Positions 41,864 to 50,683 of a DNA stretch of 64,000 bases are shown piece by piece (the stretch's first letter is position 1; every line of letters begins with the position of its first letter). The DNA is from Enterobacter sp. SA187 (GTDB taxonomy: Bacteria > Pseudomonadota > Gammaproteobacteria > Enterobacterales > Enterobacteriaceae). The translations under genes were made by a program, and so were the position numbers. The stretch spans positions 2,170,001-2,234,000 of the forward strand of contig NZ_CP019113.1 in the NCBI RefSeq assembly GCF_001888805.2, read 5' to 3'. The notes beneath the pieces are model-generated. The model saw only the letters and a list, made by a program, of their open reading frames with translations, had not been told where the DNA came from and ran no database searches.

Positions 41864-43844
41864 TTTTCAGCCCTGCTTTGCTAATTTCATCAAAGTGCTG
41901 GTTTTCCAGTTTCTCAACGGTCGCGACCGGGACGTAGTAATCCACGTCTTCATCGAAGCTCTTCACAATCCAGGTAATGATGATACCTGCGAAGCCTACG
42001 ATGGCCAGCCACCAGATATGCCAGATCATGGCGAAACCGAAAATGGTGCTGAACGCGCCGATAACCACACCTGCACCGCTGTTTTTCGGCATATGAATTT
42101 CTTCATAATGCGTCGGCTGCTGGTACGCTTCGCCTTTCTCTTTCATTTCCCAGAACGCATCACGCTCGTGGATATGCGGAACTACGGCAAAGTTGTAGAA
42201 CGGCGGCGGGGAAGAGGTTGCCCACTCCAGCGTACGGCCACCCCACGGATCGCCCGTCAGGTCGCGGTTCTGGTTGCGATCGCGAACAGAGGTATAAATC
42301 TGCATCACGATGCTGAAGATACCGCAGGCAATCAACAGCGCGCCGATTTCAGCCACAATCATCAGCGGTTCGAACATCGGATCGATGTCCTGGCTAACGC
42401 GACGGGTCATACCCATGAAGCCCATAGCGTACAGCGGCATAAAGGTTACGAAGAAGCCGATGATCCAGAACCAGAATGCACGTTTGCCCCAGGCTTCGTT
42501 CATGGTGTAACCGAAGGCTTTCGGCCACCAGTAGGTCATACCTGCGAAGCAACCGAACACCACGCCACCGATGATAACGTTATGGAAGTGCGCCACCAGG
42601 AACAGGCTGTTGTGCAGTACGAAGTCTGCGCCCGGCACGGCCAGCAGCACGCCCGTCATCCCACCGATAGAGAAGGTGACGATGAAGCCGATAGTCCACA
42701 GCATGGAAGAGTGGAACTGGATACGGCCCTGGTACATGGTAAACAGCCAGTTGAAGATCTTCACCCCGGTCGGGATGGCGATAATCATCGTGGTGATACC
42801 GAAGAAGGCGTTAACGTTCGCACCGCTGCCCATGGTAAAGAAGTGGTGCAGCCAGACGATGAACGACAGTACGGTAATAGCGATAGTTGCCCATACCAGC
42901 GAGGTATAACCAAACAGACGCTTTCTGGAGAACGTTGCCGTCACTTCAGAGAACACACCGAACACTGGCAGAACAAGAATGTACACTTCCGGATGGCCCC
43001 AGGCCCAAATCAGGTTCACGTACATCATCATGTTGCCACCCATATCATTCGTGAAGAAATGGGTGCCCAGGTAGCGGTCCAGGGTCAGCAGGGCTATCGT
43101 CACCGTCAGGATCGGGAAGGAGACGATAATCAGTACGTTAGTACACAGCGACGCCCAGGTGAACACAGGCATTTTGAACATCGTCATGCCCGGCGCACGC
43201 ATACGCAGGATGGTTACAAAGAAGTTAATACCGGTCAGCGTAGTACCAATACCGGAGAGCTGGAGACTCCAGATCCAGTAGTCGACCCCGACTCCCGGAC
43301 TGTACTCAATGCCCGACAGTGGCGGATAAGCGACCCAACCCGTCTGCGCGAACTCGCCCACACCCAGAGAAACGTTCACCAGGATTACGCCGACAACGGT
43401 GAACCAGAAGCTCAGGTTGTTCAGGAACGGGTAAGCAACATCGCGTGCGCCGATTTGCAGCGGCACCACAATGTTCATCAGACCGATAACGAACGGCATC
43501 GCCACGAAGAAGATCATGATAACGCCGTGGGCGGTAAAGATCTGATCGTAGTGATGCGGTGGCAAGAAGCCCTGTTCGCCCGCGGACACCAGCAACTGCT
43601 GGGTACGCATCATGATGGCGTCGGCAAAGCCACGCACCAGCATAACGATAGCGACGAGGATATACATAATCCCCAGGCGTTTATGGTCAACGGAGGTTAA
43701 CCATTCGTTCCATAAGTAAGACCACTTACCGAAGTAAGTGAGTGCGGCAACCAGCGCCAGACCACCGACGAGGATTGCTGCAACCGTAACCATGATAATG
43801 GGTTCATGGTACGGAACTGCATCCAGTGTTAATTTTCCGAACAT
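41853..43844 (-). CDS. cyoB: CyoB cytochrome bo3 oxidase subunit I
   Basis: CyoB is the catalytic, proton-pumping subunit carrying heme b, heme o3 and CuB. The 663-residue product has about 15 helices. The CuB/crosslink region reads WAWGHPEVYILVLPVFG, the His-His pair is in VWLHHFFTMG, and the heme ligands are in HNSLFLVAHFHNVIIGG. It equals E. coli CyoB in length. It reduces oxygen to water with ubiquinol electrons and is used mainly at high aeration. A 601-codon open frame on the other strand is a shadow of this gene. Confidence 0.98.
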   Translation of the reverse strand: MFGKLTLDAVPYHEPIIMVTVAAILVGGLALVAALTYFGKWSYLWNEWLTSVDHKRLGIMYILVAIVMLVRGFADAIMMRTQQLLVSAGEQGFLPPHHYDQIFTAHGVIMIFFVAMPFVIGLMNIVVPLQIGARDVAYPFLNNLSFWFTVVGVILVNVSLGVGEFAQTGWVAYPPLSGIEYSPGVGVDYWIWSLQLSGIGTTLTGINFFVTILRMRAPGMTMFKMPVFTWASLCTNVLIIVSFPILTVTIALLTLDRYLGTHFFTNDMGGNMMMYVNLIWAWGHPEVYILVLPVFGVFSEVTATFSRKRLFGYTSLVWATIAITVLSFIVWLHHFFTMGSGANVNAFFGITTMIIAIPTGVKIFNWLFTMYQGRIQFHSSMLWTIGFIVTFSIGGMTGVLLAVPGADFVLHNSLFLVAHFHNVIIGGVVFGCFAGMTYWWPKAFGYTMNEAWGKRAFWFWIIGFFVTFMPLYAMGFMGMTRRVSQDIDPMFEPLMIVAEIGALLIACGIFSIVMQIYTSVRDRNQNRDLTGDPWGGRTLEWATSSPPPFYNFAVVPHIHERDAFWEMKEKGEAYQQPTHYEEIHMPKNSGAGVVIGAFSTIFGFAMIWHIWWLAIVGFAGIIITWIVKSFDEDVDYYVPVATVEKLENQHFDEISKAGLKNVN

Positions 43845-43863
43845 CGTATTATTCCTCAGCCCC

Positions 43864-44811
43864 TTAATGAGAGGTTTGGGCGTGACTCATGTCCATGCCT
43901 TCCATACCTTCATGAGAACTGTGTTCCCCTTCCGGCTGCGTCACGTCCATGCTTTTCCCGTGAGACATAAATTTGCCAATAACATCTTTAAACAAATTCG
44001 GTTTCACGCTGGAGAAGTATTCAACCTTGTTATATTCGCTCGGAGCCGCAACTTTCTCGTACGTCGCCATATCGTTCATGACTTTCGGAGACTGTTTCGC
44101 TTTGGCAACCCAGGCGTCAAAGGTGGCGTTATCCGGCGTAGCAATAGCTTTGAACTTCATGCCGGAGAAACCTGCGCCACTATAGTTGGAGGAAATACCA
44201 TCATAGGTGCCGGCTTCGTTGGCAATCAGGTGCAGCTTGGTCTGCATCCCGGCCATCGCATAAATCTGGCTACCCAGACGCGGAATAAAGAAGGAGTTCA
44301 TCACCGAGTTAGAGGTGATTTTGAATTCCACTGGCGTGTTCGCCGGGAAGGCGATTTCATTCACCGTAGCGATACCCTGCTCCGGATAGATGAAGAACCA
44401 TTTCCAGTCCATAGCGATAACTTCGATGGTCACCGGCTTAGCATCGTGATCAAGCGGTCTGCCTGGTTCTAATGCATGCGTGGTTTTCCATGTCAGTACA
44501 GCAAGGAAAATAATGATTAAGATGGGGATGGTCCAGACAACAGCTTCAACTTTGTTCGAGTGCGACCAGTTGGGGCTGTATTTGGCATCCTTATTCGACG
44601 CCCGATACTTCCAGGCAAAGCCGATAGCCATCACGATAGCGGGGATCACGACAATCAACATCAGCCCAAGAGCTGTCAGTATCAAGGAACGTTGTTCCAG
44701 TCCGATCTGTCCTTTGGGGTCCAGCAGTGCTGAATCACAACCACTGAGTAAAACAGTGCCTGCAATTAACGAAAGCAGTCCCAAACTTTTATTGTATTTC
44801 CTGAGTCTCAT
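43864..44811 (-). CDS. cyoA: CyoA cytochrome bo3 oxidase subunit II
   Basis: CyoA is subunit II of the quinol oxidase. The 315-residue product is a lipoprotein with lipobox LLSGC (Cys near residue 25), two membrane helices, and a periplasmic cupredoxin-like domain that has lost the CuA ligands, as in quinol rather than cytochrome c oxidases. The C terminus is His/Met-rich (HSSHEGMEGMDMSHAQTSH). It is the first gene of cyoABCDE; a PdhR-like box lies about 220 bp upstream. Confidence 0.97.
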   Translation of the reverse strand: MRLRKYNKSLGLLSLIAGTVLLSGCDSALLDPKGQIGLEQRSLILTALGLMLIVVIPAIVMAIGFAWKYRASNKDAKYSPNWSHSNKVEAVVWTIPILIIIFLAVLTWKTTHALEPGRPLDHDAKPVTIEVIAMDWKWFFIYPEQGIATVNEIAFPANTPVEFKITSNSVMNSFFIPRLGSQIYAMAGMQTKLHLIANEAGTYDGISSNYSGAGFSGMKFKAIATPDNATFDAWVAKAKQSPKVMNDMATYEKVAAPSEYNKVEYFSSVKPNLFKDVIGKFMSHGKSMDVTQPEGEHSSHEGMEGMDMSHAQTSH

Positions 44812-45033
44812 TTAACGACCTCAATTCCACGGGGATCAGGTGGCGTTTAAAGTGTGCGGGCATTTTACGGGAAGGTTACATTACTGTAAACATGAATGGC
44901 GCGGTGTCAGCGAGGTGTAACCGGGTTCTGCCGCGCGCGTCACATAGAATGCAACAATCTGTAAAAATTCGCGATCGCCTAAGTTACACCTATGTTAGAA
45001 CAAAACTCCGTCCTCCAGTTAATTGATCAGGTT

Positions 45034-45050
45034 AATTGGTATAACCAATC
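45034..45050. promoter_or_regulatory. PdhR-like operator upstream of cyoABCDE
   Basis: AATTGGTATAACCAATC holds the perfect palindrome ATTGGT-N3-ACCAAT, the PdhR consensus. PdhR, the pyruvate-sensing GntR-family repressor, is known to control cyo and ndh in E. coli. The site is 223 bp before the cyoA start. Confidence 0.7.
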
Positions 45051-45248
45051 AATTTTAAGTACAAATTATTAACATTGAATCAGCATTTATAGAACATTAC
45101 TTGAAAGAAATAATTCATAACGGTGCTGAATCGTTTAAGAATAGTCATTATTTTAAACCGCACAAAATAATTAAAGAAATTTAAGTTTGCACGAATGAAT
45201 AATGCCGACTAACAGCGATTTTATCGTTCGATATTTAATCAAAATAAT

Positions 45249-45276
45249 AACTCAGGGGAATTAAACCTGAGGTTAA
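45249..45276 (-). terminator. Probable ampG terminator
   Basis: On the minus strand AACCTCAGG pairs with CCTGAGTT with one bulge; ATTATTTTG follows. It sits just after the ampG stop. Confidence 0.5.
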
Positions 45277-45281
45277 CCGGT

Positions 45282-46757
45282 TCAGATCAGACGAGTTTTG
45301 CGCAGGGCGAGGTAGTCAAGAACGCCCCCATAGAGGATACCTGCCGTTGCCAGCAGCGCCCCCCATTCCAGCAGTTGCAGGCCGAATGTCCAGGCGGTAA
45401 GGCCGGAAGCGTTAAGAAGCAAAATGACCAGCCAGGCCGCGATCAGGGCACAGCCGACCGCCAGGATCCGCAACGCCAGCCGGTAGGCCGTGGCATATTC
45501 AGTACGTGGAAGGAAGCTGTCCGTTTGCTGGGTAAACGCAAGCGTCTGCTTACAGACCAGCAGCAGGAGCAGGCCGGGAAGGGCGGCAAAGACCGAGAAC
45601 AGATAAAAGGTTGACCAGCCATGCGCCTCGACAAACCAGCCGGCGAGGGGACCGACGTATACCCGACCCACGGCAGACAGGGCAGAGAGCAGGGCAAACT
45701 GCGTGGCGGAAAAGGATTTATTGCACAGTGTCATCAACAGCGCAACAAAGGCGGCGGTGCCCATGCCGCCGCACAGGTTCTCAAAGAACACCGCCGCTGC
45801 CATGCTGTAGATATGTTTGTCGGTGATGGAGAGCCACCAGTAACCGGCATTAGATATGCCCTGCAACACGCCAAAGATCAGCAGCGCGCGGAACAGCGTC
45901 AGGCGCTGCATCAGTACGCCGCCGTACAGCGCGCCCACAATGGTGGCAATCAAGCCCAGCGTCTTATTCACCACCCCAACCTCACCGGCTTCAAAACCAA
46001 CGCCGCGGATCAGAAAAGTGGTGGTCAGGCTCATGGCGAAGGCATCGCCCAGCTTATAAAGGACGATCAGCAGTAAAATCAGCCAGGCGTTGTTACGGCC
46101 AAAGAAATCACGCAGCGGCGCGACGACCGCCTGTTCAAGGGATTTCGGCACCGGAATAACGTCCGTGGGTTCCGGGGCCAGCAGGGTGGCAATGATGCAG
46201 GGAATAAGCAGCGCCGCCATCAGCCAGTACATACCCTGCCAGCCAAGCCATTTATCCGCCAGCCACAGCGCCAGTCCGCCGGAGACCAGCATCCCGAGGC
46301 GATAACCCAGCACGCTGATGGCCGCACCCGCGCCGCGTTCCTCTGCAGGTAATACATCCGTTTTCCAGGCATCGAACACAATGTCCTGGGAGGCGGAACA
46401 AAACGCGATCACCACCGCCAGCGCCGCCATCCAGCGCAACTGGCTGACCGGCTCCAGAAAGCCCATCGCAGCAATCGCCACCAGCAGCAAAATCTGTGTG
46501 GTCAGCAGCCAGCCGCGCCGCCGTCCTAAAAATGGCGGCGTATAGCGATCCATTACCGGCGACCACAGGAACTTAAAGACGTAGGCCTGGCCGACCAGCG
46601 AGAAGAAACCAATGGTTTTCAGATCAATATTCTCGACGGTCATCCACGCCTGCAGGGTGCCCGAGGTCAGGGCAAGCGGTAAACCGGAGGCGAAGCCTAA
46701 GATCAGCAGGATCGCTGATTTTGGTTGCTGAAAAATGCGCAGATAGTGGCTGGACAT
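45282..46757 (-). CDS. ampG: AmpG muropeptide permease
   Basis: AmpG is the inner-membrane importer of GlcNAc-anhydro-MurNAc peptides released during cell-wall turnover. It is needed for wall recycling and, where ampC/ampR exist, for beta-lactamase induction. The 491-residue MFS product has 14 or so hydrophobic segments and the family N terminus IFQQPKSAILLILGFASGLPLALTSGTL (conserved aromatic and charged positions near MDRYTPPFLGRRRGW). It follows yajG by 43 bp on the same strand, as in E. coli, so both are likely cotranscribed. Confidence 0.96.
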   Translation of the reverse strand: MSSHYLRIFQQPKSAILLILGFASGLPLALTSGTLQAWMTVENIDLKTIGFFSLVGQAYVFKFLWSPVMDRYTPPFLGRRRGWLLTTQILLLVAIAAMGFLEPVSQLRWMAALAVVIAFCSASQDIVFDAWKTDVLPAEERGAGAAISVLGYRLGMLVSGGLALWLADKWLGWQGMYWLMAALLIPCIIATLLAPEPTDVIPVPKSLEQAVVAPLRDFFGRNNAWLILLLIVLYKLGDAFAMSLTTTFLIRGVGFEAGEVGVVNKTLGLIATIVGALYGGVLMQRLTLFRALLIFGVLQGISNAGYWWLSITDKHIYSMAAAVFFENLCGGMGTAAFVALLMTLCNKSFSATQFALLSALSAVGRVYVGPLAGWFVEAHGWSTFYLFSVFAALPGLLLLLVCKQTLAFTQQTDSFLPRTEYATAYRLALRILAVGCALIAAWLVILLLNASGLTAWTFGLQLLEWGALLATAGILYGGVLDYLALRKTRLI

Positions 46758-46800
46758 AAGAGGGACGCTGACCCGACTGCTGCCGGGTCAGCGGGCAGAA

Positions 46801-47379
46801 TTAACGCGCGTTCTGTTTAATGAATTCGTGGATGCTCACGTCCTGAGACATGTCCGCGATGGTATCGGTCAGCACGCTGTTAACCGCGTTAGCAATGTTC
46901 TCGTTCTTGGCGGTGAACGCACCTTCAACGGAGTAGCTGGCGCGATAGTTTTTGGTCATCTTGTTGCCATTAGCCGCGGTGGCGATAATCGCGATGTCGG
47001 CTTTGGTGGCGATGTTGTAGCGCACGTTACCCTGCGACACATCGGCATACAGCTGATTGACAATAATCTGCAGGTTCACCGCACCGTTCGGGCCAACCAT
47101 GTAACCGCGGGCGGTCATCTGTTTTTCGAGTACTTCCTGCAACAGGAAACGCAGATCGCGTGTAGCGGTCAGAGTGACTAACTGGTTGTCACGGGTGACT
47201 TTAGCCAGTGCCTGATCCTGACGCTGATCGGCGCCGTTAATGCTCACGGTCACGCCCATCAGGCTCGGGTCCTGCTGCGGCAGCGTAATTTTCGGTGAAA
47301 CGTCAATGGTGTTTGGCGGTGTAGCGCAGCCTGCGAGCATAAACAGGGCGACCAGCGGGAAAAGCAGTTTTTTTAACAT
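46801..47379 (-). CDS. yajG: YajG predicted lipoprotein
   Basis: This 192-residue lipoprotein of unknown function has a signal peptide ending in lipobox LAGC (Cys18), followed by ATPP, which favours outer-membrane sorting. The body (DUF domain YajG/lipoprotein_16) matches E. coli YajG closely (TLPQQDPSLMGVTVSINGADQR). It shares a leftward transcript with ampG, which hints at an envelope role but proves nothing. Confidence 0.93.
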   Translation of the reverse strand: MLKKLLFPLVALFMLAGCATPPNTIDVSPKITLPQQDPSLMGVTVSINGADQRQDQALAKVTRDNQLVTLTATRDLRFLLQEVLEKQMTARGYMVGPNGAVNLQIIVNQLYADVSQGNVRYNIATKADIAIIATAANGNKMTKNYRASYSVEGAFTAKNENIANAVNSVLTDTIADMSQDVSIHEFIKQNAR

Positions 47380-47684
47380 GTCGGGGGCTCTCGGAAGATC
47401 GGATGCTTATAAGAGAATAATTGTCGCCATCATAACATTGCCAACGGCCGGGGCAACCAGGGAACGCATGTAAATTCATCGTCTTGTCTGTTTTCTGACC
47501 ACCGAAGACTTTTCTGCCCGCCTGAGGGGGGCCGGAGCATAACTTTGTCTGTTGAGTTAATGCCTTTGAATGAGAAAAGGTCACAAAAGCTAAATAATTG
47601 TTTTTTTGGTGTAATGAAAGTGGTAAAAGCGGCTAACATTTAAAGGGATGGGTGATCTCTGGACGCTGTCAGAGGAGTAAAATC
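47380..47684. promoter_or_regulatory. yajG-bolA divergent intergenic region
   Basis: This 305-bp region must hold promoters for leftward yajG and rightward bolA. Near bolA the stretch AAAAGCGGCTAACATTTAAAGGGATGG closely follows the E. coli bolA leader. The rest shows no recognisable gene; short frames in it are not convincing. Confidence 0.5.
47630..47638 (+). promoter_or_regulatory. bolA gearbox-like -10 element
   Basis: CGGCTAACA resembles the gearbox -10 CGGCNAGTA and lies in the same context as the E. coli bolA1 promoter, which gives growth-rate-inverse, RpoS-dependent expression. Two positions differ from the consensus. Confidence 0.5.
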
Positions 47685-48002
47685 ATGATGATGCGTGACC
47701 AAATCGAATCAAAATTAAGGGCCGCGTTTGAACCCGCGTTTCTCGAAGTGGCGGATGAAAGCTATCGTCACAATGTGCCGGCTGGTTCAGAAAGCCATTT
47801 TAAAGTCGTCCTGGTGAGCGACCGTTTCACCGGTGAGCGTTTCCTGACGCGTCATCGTATGATTTACAGTACGTTAACGGATGAACTGGCAGGATCGGTA
47901 CACGCCTTAGCGCTACATACCTATACCATTAAAGAGTGGGAAGGATTACAGGATACGGTTCTGGCCTCGCCGCCATGTCGGGGCGCCGGAACCATCGCCT
48001 GA
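47685..48002 (+). CDS. bolA: BolA stationary-phase morphogen and iron-sulfur partner
   Basis: BolA is a 105-residue regulator of cell shape, wall enzymes and biofilm that also binds monothiol glutaredoxin with a [2Fe-2S] cluster. The conserved helix-loop core is plain: HNVPAGSESHFKVVLVSDRF and RHRMIYSTL...VHALALHTYTIKEW, with the ligand His residues. Three ATGs occur in tandem (47685, 47688, 47691). The first has the best spacing (7 nt) from AGAGGAG and gives the E. coli length. A gearbox-like promoter precedes it and a clear terminator follows. Confidence 0.95.
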   Translation: MMMRDQIESKLRAAFEPAFLEVADESYRHNVPAGSESHFKVVLVSDRFTGERFLTRHRMIYSTLTDELAGSVHALALHTYTIKEWEGLQDTVLASPPCRGAGTIA

Positions 48003-48350
48003 TAAATGGAATTTGCAACTGCTGGAACTTTTCCAGTATGTTGCGTACAGAATATGTGAAAACGGCCTGCGGGCCGTTTTGTTTTGCCTGAGTTTTGTCC
48101 GGTTTGTGCCAAATTCAGACAAAAATTAGCCGGGAATTGTGAAAAATGCCGATCCGGCACGCAATAACCGTTCTCGACTCATAAAAGTGATGCCGCTATA
48201 ATGCTGCGTCTTATTTTTCGGAATGTCTTCGGGATGATTCTGGTGACAGGGAATGTATATCTGATTCAAGAGAACATCCCGGTACTGTGAAGCCAAACTT
48301 ACACGCGCTTCCAGAGTTGACCGAGCACTGTGATTTTTTGAGGTAACAAG
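48003..48350. promoter_or_regulatory. bolA-tig intergenic region
   Basis: The 348-bp region begins with the bolA terminator. The remainder is the long leader of tig, with no clear gene; a promoter could not be fixed by eye. A weak inverted GGAACTTTTCC element at about 48024-48034 precedes the terminator. Confidence 0.4.
48059..48085 (+). terminator. bolA terminator
   Basis: Stem AAAACGGCC / GGCCGTTTT with loop TGCG is followed by GTTTTG, 57 bp after the bolA stop. Confidence 0.9.
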
Positions 48351-49649
48351 ATGCAAGTTTCAGTTGAGACCACTCAGGGCCTTGGGCGCCGTGTAACGAT
48401 TACTATCGCTGCTGACAGCATCGAGACCGCTGTGAAGAGCGAGCTGGTTAACGTAGCGAAGAAAGTTCGCATCGACGGCTTCCGTAAGGGCAAAGTACCG
48501 ATGTCCGTTGTTGCTCAGCGTTATGGCGCATCTGTACGCCAGGACGTGCTGGGCGAACTGATGAGCCGTAACTTTGTTGATGCGATCATTCAGGAAAAAA
48601 TCAATCCGGCCGGCGCGCCTAACTATGTGCCGGGCGAATACAAACTCGGTGAAGACTTCACTTACTCTGTTGAGTTCGAAGTGTATCCGGAAGTGAAGCT
48701 GTCCGGTCTGGACACCATCGAAGTTGAGAAGCCGGTTGTAGAAGTGACCGAAGCTGACGTAGATGGCATGCTGGACACCCTGCGTAAGCAGCAGGCGACC
48801 TGGAAAGAAAAAGACGGCGCTGTAGAAGCTGAAGACCGCGTGACCGTTGATTTCACCGGTTCCGTAGACGGTGAAGAGTTCGAAGGCGGCAAAGCCACTG
48901 ATTTCGTACTGGCCATGGGCCAGGGTCGTATGATCCCGGGCTTCGAAGACGGTATCAAAGGCCACAAAGCGGGTGAAGAGTTCACTATCGACGTGACTTT
49001 CCCGGAAGAATACCACGCTGAAAACCTGAAAGGTAAAGCCGCTAAATTCGTCATCAACCTGAAAAAGGTTGAAGAGCGCGAAATGCCGGAACTGACCGAA
49101 GAATTCATCAAGCGTTTCGGCGTAGAAGATGGTTCTATCGAAGGTCTGCGTGCTGAAGTGCGTAAAAACATGGATCGCGAGCTGAAAGGCGCGGTGCGTA
49201 ACCGTGTGAAAACTCAGGCTATCGACGGTCTGGTTAAAGCGAACGAAATCGACGTGCCGGCTGCGCTGATCGACGGCGAAATCGACGTACTGCGTCGTCA
49301 GGCTGCACAGCGTTTCGGCGGCAACGAGAAACAAGCGCTGGAGCTGCCGCGTGAACTGTTCGAAGAACAGGCTAAGCGTCGCGTAGTGGTTGGCCTGCTG
49401 CTGGGTGAAGTTATCCGTACCCATGAGCTGAAAGCTGACGAAGCGCGCGTTAACACGCTGATTGAAGAAATGGCGTCTGCCTACGAAGATCCGAAAGAAG
49501 TGATTGAGTTCTACAGCAAAAACAAAGAGCTGATGGACAACATGCGTAACGTTGCGCTGGAAGAGCAGGCTGTTGAAGCCGTTCTGGAAAAAGCGAAAGT
49601 GACTGAGAAAGCCACTTCCTTCAACGAGCTGATGAACCAGCAGGCGTAA
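48351..49649 (+). CDS. tig: Trigger factor ribosome-associated chaperone
   Basis: Trigger factor binds ribosomal protein L23 at the tunnel exit and shields nascent chains; it also has prolyl isomerase activity. The 432-residue product has the ribosome-binding signature GFRKGKVPMSVV (residues about 43-54), a central FKBP-like domain (EDRVTVDFTGSVDGEEFEGG... FVLAMGQGRMIPGFEDGI), and a C-terminal helical substrate arm. Length equals E. coli Tig. It opens the protein-quality cluster tig-clpP-clpX-lon. Confidence 0.98.
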   Translation: MQVSVETTQGLGRRVTITIAADSIETAVKSELVNVAKKVRIDGFRKGKVPMSVVAQRYGASVRQDVLGELMSRNFVDAIIQEKINPAGAPNYVPGEYKLGEDFTYSVEFEVYPEVKLSGLDTIEVEKPVVEVTEADVDGMLDTLRKQQATWKEKDGAVEAEDRVTVDFTGSVDGEEFEGGKATDFVLAMGQGRMIPGFEDGIKGHKAGEEFTIDVTFPEEYHAENLKGKAAKFVINLKKVEEREMPELTEEFIKRFGVEDGSIEGLRAEVRKNMDRELKGAVRNRVKTQAIDGLVKANEIDVPAALIDGEIDVLRRQAAQRFGGNEKQALELPRELFEEQAKRRVVVGLLLGEVIRTHELKADEARVNTLIEEMASAYEDPKEVIEFYSKNKELMDNMRNVALEEQAVEAVLEKAKVTEKATSFNELMNQQA

Positions 49650-49679
49650 GTTTCGCCATTACGTACATAACGTAACCAG

Positions 49680-49713
49680 AAGCCCGTCACTTTGCTGTGG
49701 CGGGCTTTTTTTT
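49680..49713 (+). terminator. tig terminator
   Basis: AAGCCCGTCAC pairs with GTGGCGGGCTT (one G-U pair), then eight T residues, 30 bp after the tig stop. Confidence 0.93.
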
Positions 49714-49785
49714 ATCATCCAGACTTTTTAGGATGAGTGCTAAAAGCGCGTTTCAGTGTTAGCGTTAAGCCAAAAGCTTGTTATG

Positions 49786-49814
49786 CTTGAAATAAGGCGT
49801 AGCCATCCCCATTA
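49786..49814 (+). promoter_or_regulatory. Sigma-32-type heat-shock promoter of clpP
   Basis: CTTGAAA (49786-49792), 14-bp spacer, CCCCATTA (49807-49814). Both elements match the RpoH consensus CTTGAAA / CCCCATnT almost exactly. It lies about 120 bp before clpP, which is heat-inducible in E. coli. Confidence 0.85.
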
Positions 49815-49934
49815 CAGGGAGACTGTCAGAAGTGTTCTTGCTGAATATCCGTCCAGGGTGGTCGTAGTCAGACCAGTCATACTCAAGTAGAATCGGTCCA
49901 GCAGGTTTATTTATTTTTTATCCAGGAGACGGAC

Positions 49935-50558
49935 ATGTCATACAGCGGCGAACGAGATAACTTTGCACCCCATATGGCGCTGGTGCCAATGGTCATTGAA
50001 CAGACCTCGCGCGGTGAGCGTTCTTTTGATATCTATTCCCGTCTTCTTAAGGAACGCGTCATTTTCATGACCGGCCAGGTCGAAGACCACATGGCTAACC
50101 TGATTGTGGCGCAGATGCTGTTTCTGGAAGCGGAAAACCCGGAAAAAGACATTTACCTGTATATTAACTCTCCGGGTGGTGTGATCACTGCCGGGATGTC
50201 GATTTATGACACCATGCAATTTATTAAGCCGGACGTCAGCACCATTTGTATGGGACAGGCGGCCTCTATGGGCGCATTCCTGCTGACTGCGGGCGCTAAA
50301 GGCAAGCGTTTCTGCCTGCCGAATTCTCGCGTCATGATTCACCAGCCGTTGGGCGGCTATCAGGGCCAGGCCACGGACATTGAAATTCACGCGCGTGAAA
50401 TCCTGAAAGTTAAAGGGCGCATGAATGAACTTATGGCGCACCATACGGGTCAATCTTTAGAACAAATCGAACGTGATACCGAACGTGACCGCTTCCTCTC
50501 CGCTCCAGAGGCAGTTGAGTACGGTCTGGTCGACTCGATTTTGACCCATCGTAATTAA
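49935..50558 (+). CDS. clpP: ClpP ATP-dependent protease proteolytic subunit
   Basis: ClpP forms the double-ring serine protease chamber fed by ClpX or ClpA. The 207-residue product includes a short N-terminal propeptide ahead of ALVPMVIEQT. The triad is visible: Ser in GQAASMGAF, His in RVMIHQPLGG, Asp in RDTERDRFLSAPEA. It has a sigma-32-type promoter upstream and is followed by clpX after 125 bp on the same strand, as in E. coli. Confidence 0.98.
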   Translation: MSYSGERDNFAPHMALVPMVIEQTSRGERSFDIYSRLLKERVIFMTGQVEDHMANLIVAQMLFLEAENPEKDIYLYINSPGGVITAGMSIYDTMQFIKPDVSTICMGQAASMGAFLLTAGAKGKRFCLPNSRVMIHQPLGGYQGQATDIEIHAREILKVKGRMNELMAHHTGQSLEQIERDTERDRFLSAPEAVEYGLVDSILTHRN

Positions 50559-50683
50559 TGCTCAGGCCAGACGTGTACCGCTATAATCAGTAAGAGCGGC
50601 ACTACGCCAGGCAGCATTTTGCGCCTGGATTGGCATTTGCGTCGTCGTGTGCGGCACAAAGAACAGATAAGAGGTTTTTACTC

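Larger units (their letters stand above)
44812..45281. promoter_or_regulatory. cyo control region between ampG and cyoA
   Basis: This gene-free stretch of 470 bp precedes cyoA on its strand. The part from about 45000 to 45260 is strikingly AT-rich. It contains the PdhR-like box (45034-45050) and, at its right end, the probable ampG terminator. The cyoA promoter must lie here, but no -35/-10 pair stands out. ArcA, Fnr and Fur inputs known in E. coli were not located. Confidence 0.6.

Noticed and set aside
41895..43700. A 601-codon open frame antisense to cyoB
   Set aside because: Its translation is rich in His, Asp, Gln and Arg with no domain pattern. cyoB on the other strand is a full-length, well-conserved gene, so this is a shadow frame.
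44812..45281. A small gene or RNA in the long cyoA upstream region
   Set aside because: Frames here are short, AT-rich and lack ribosome-binding sites. The visible structure is explained by a PdhR-like box and the ampG terminator.
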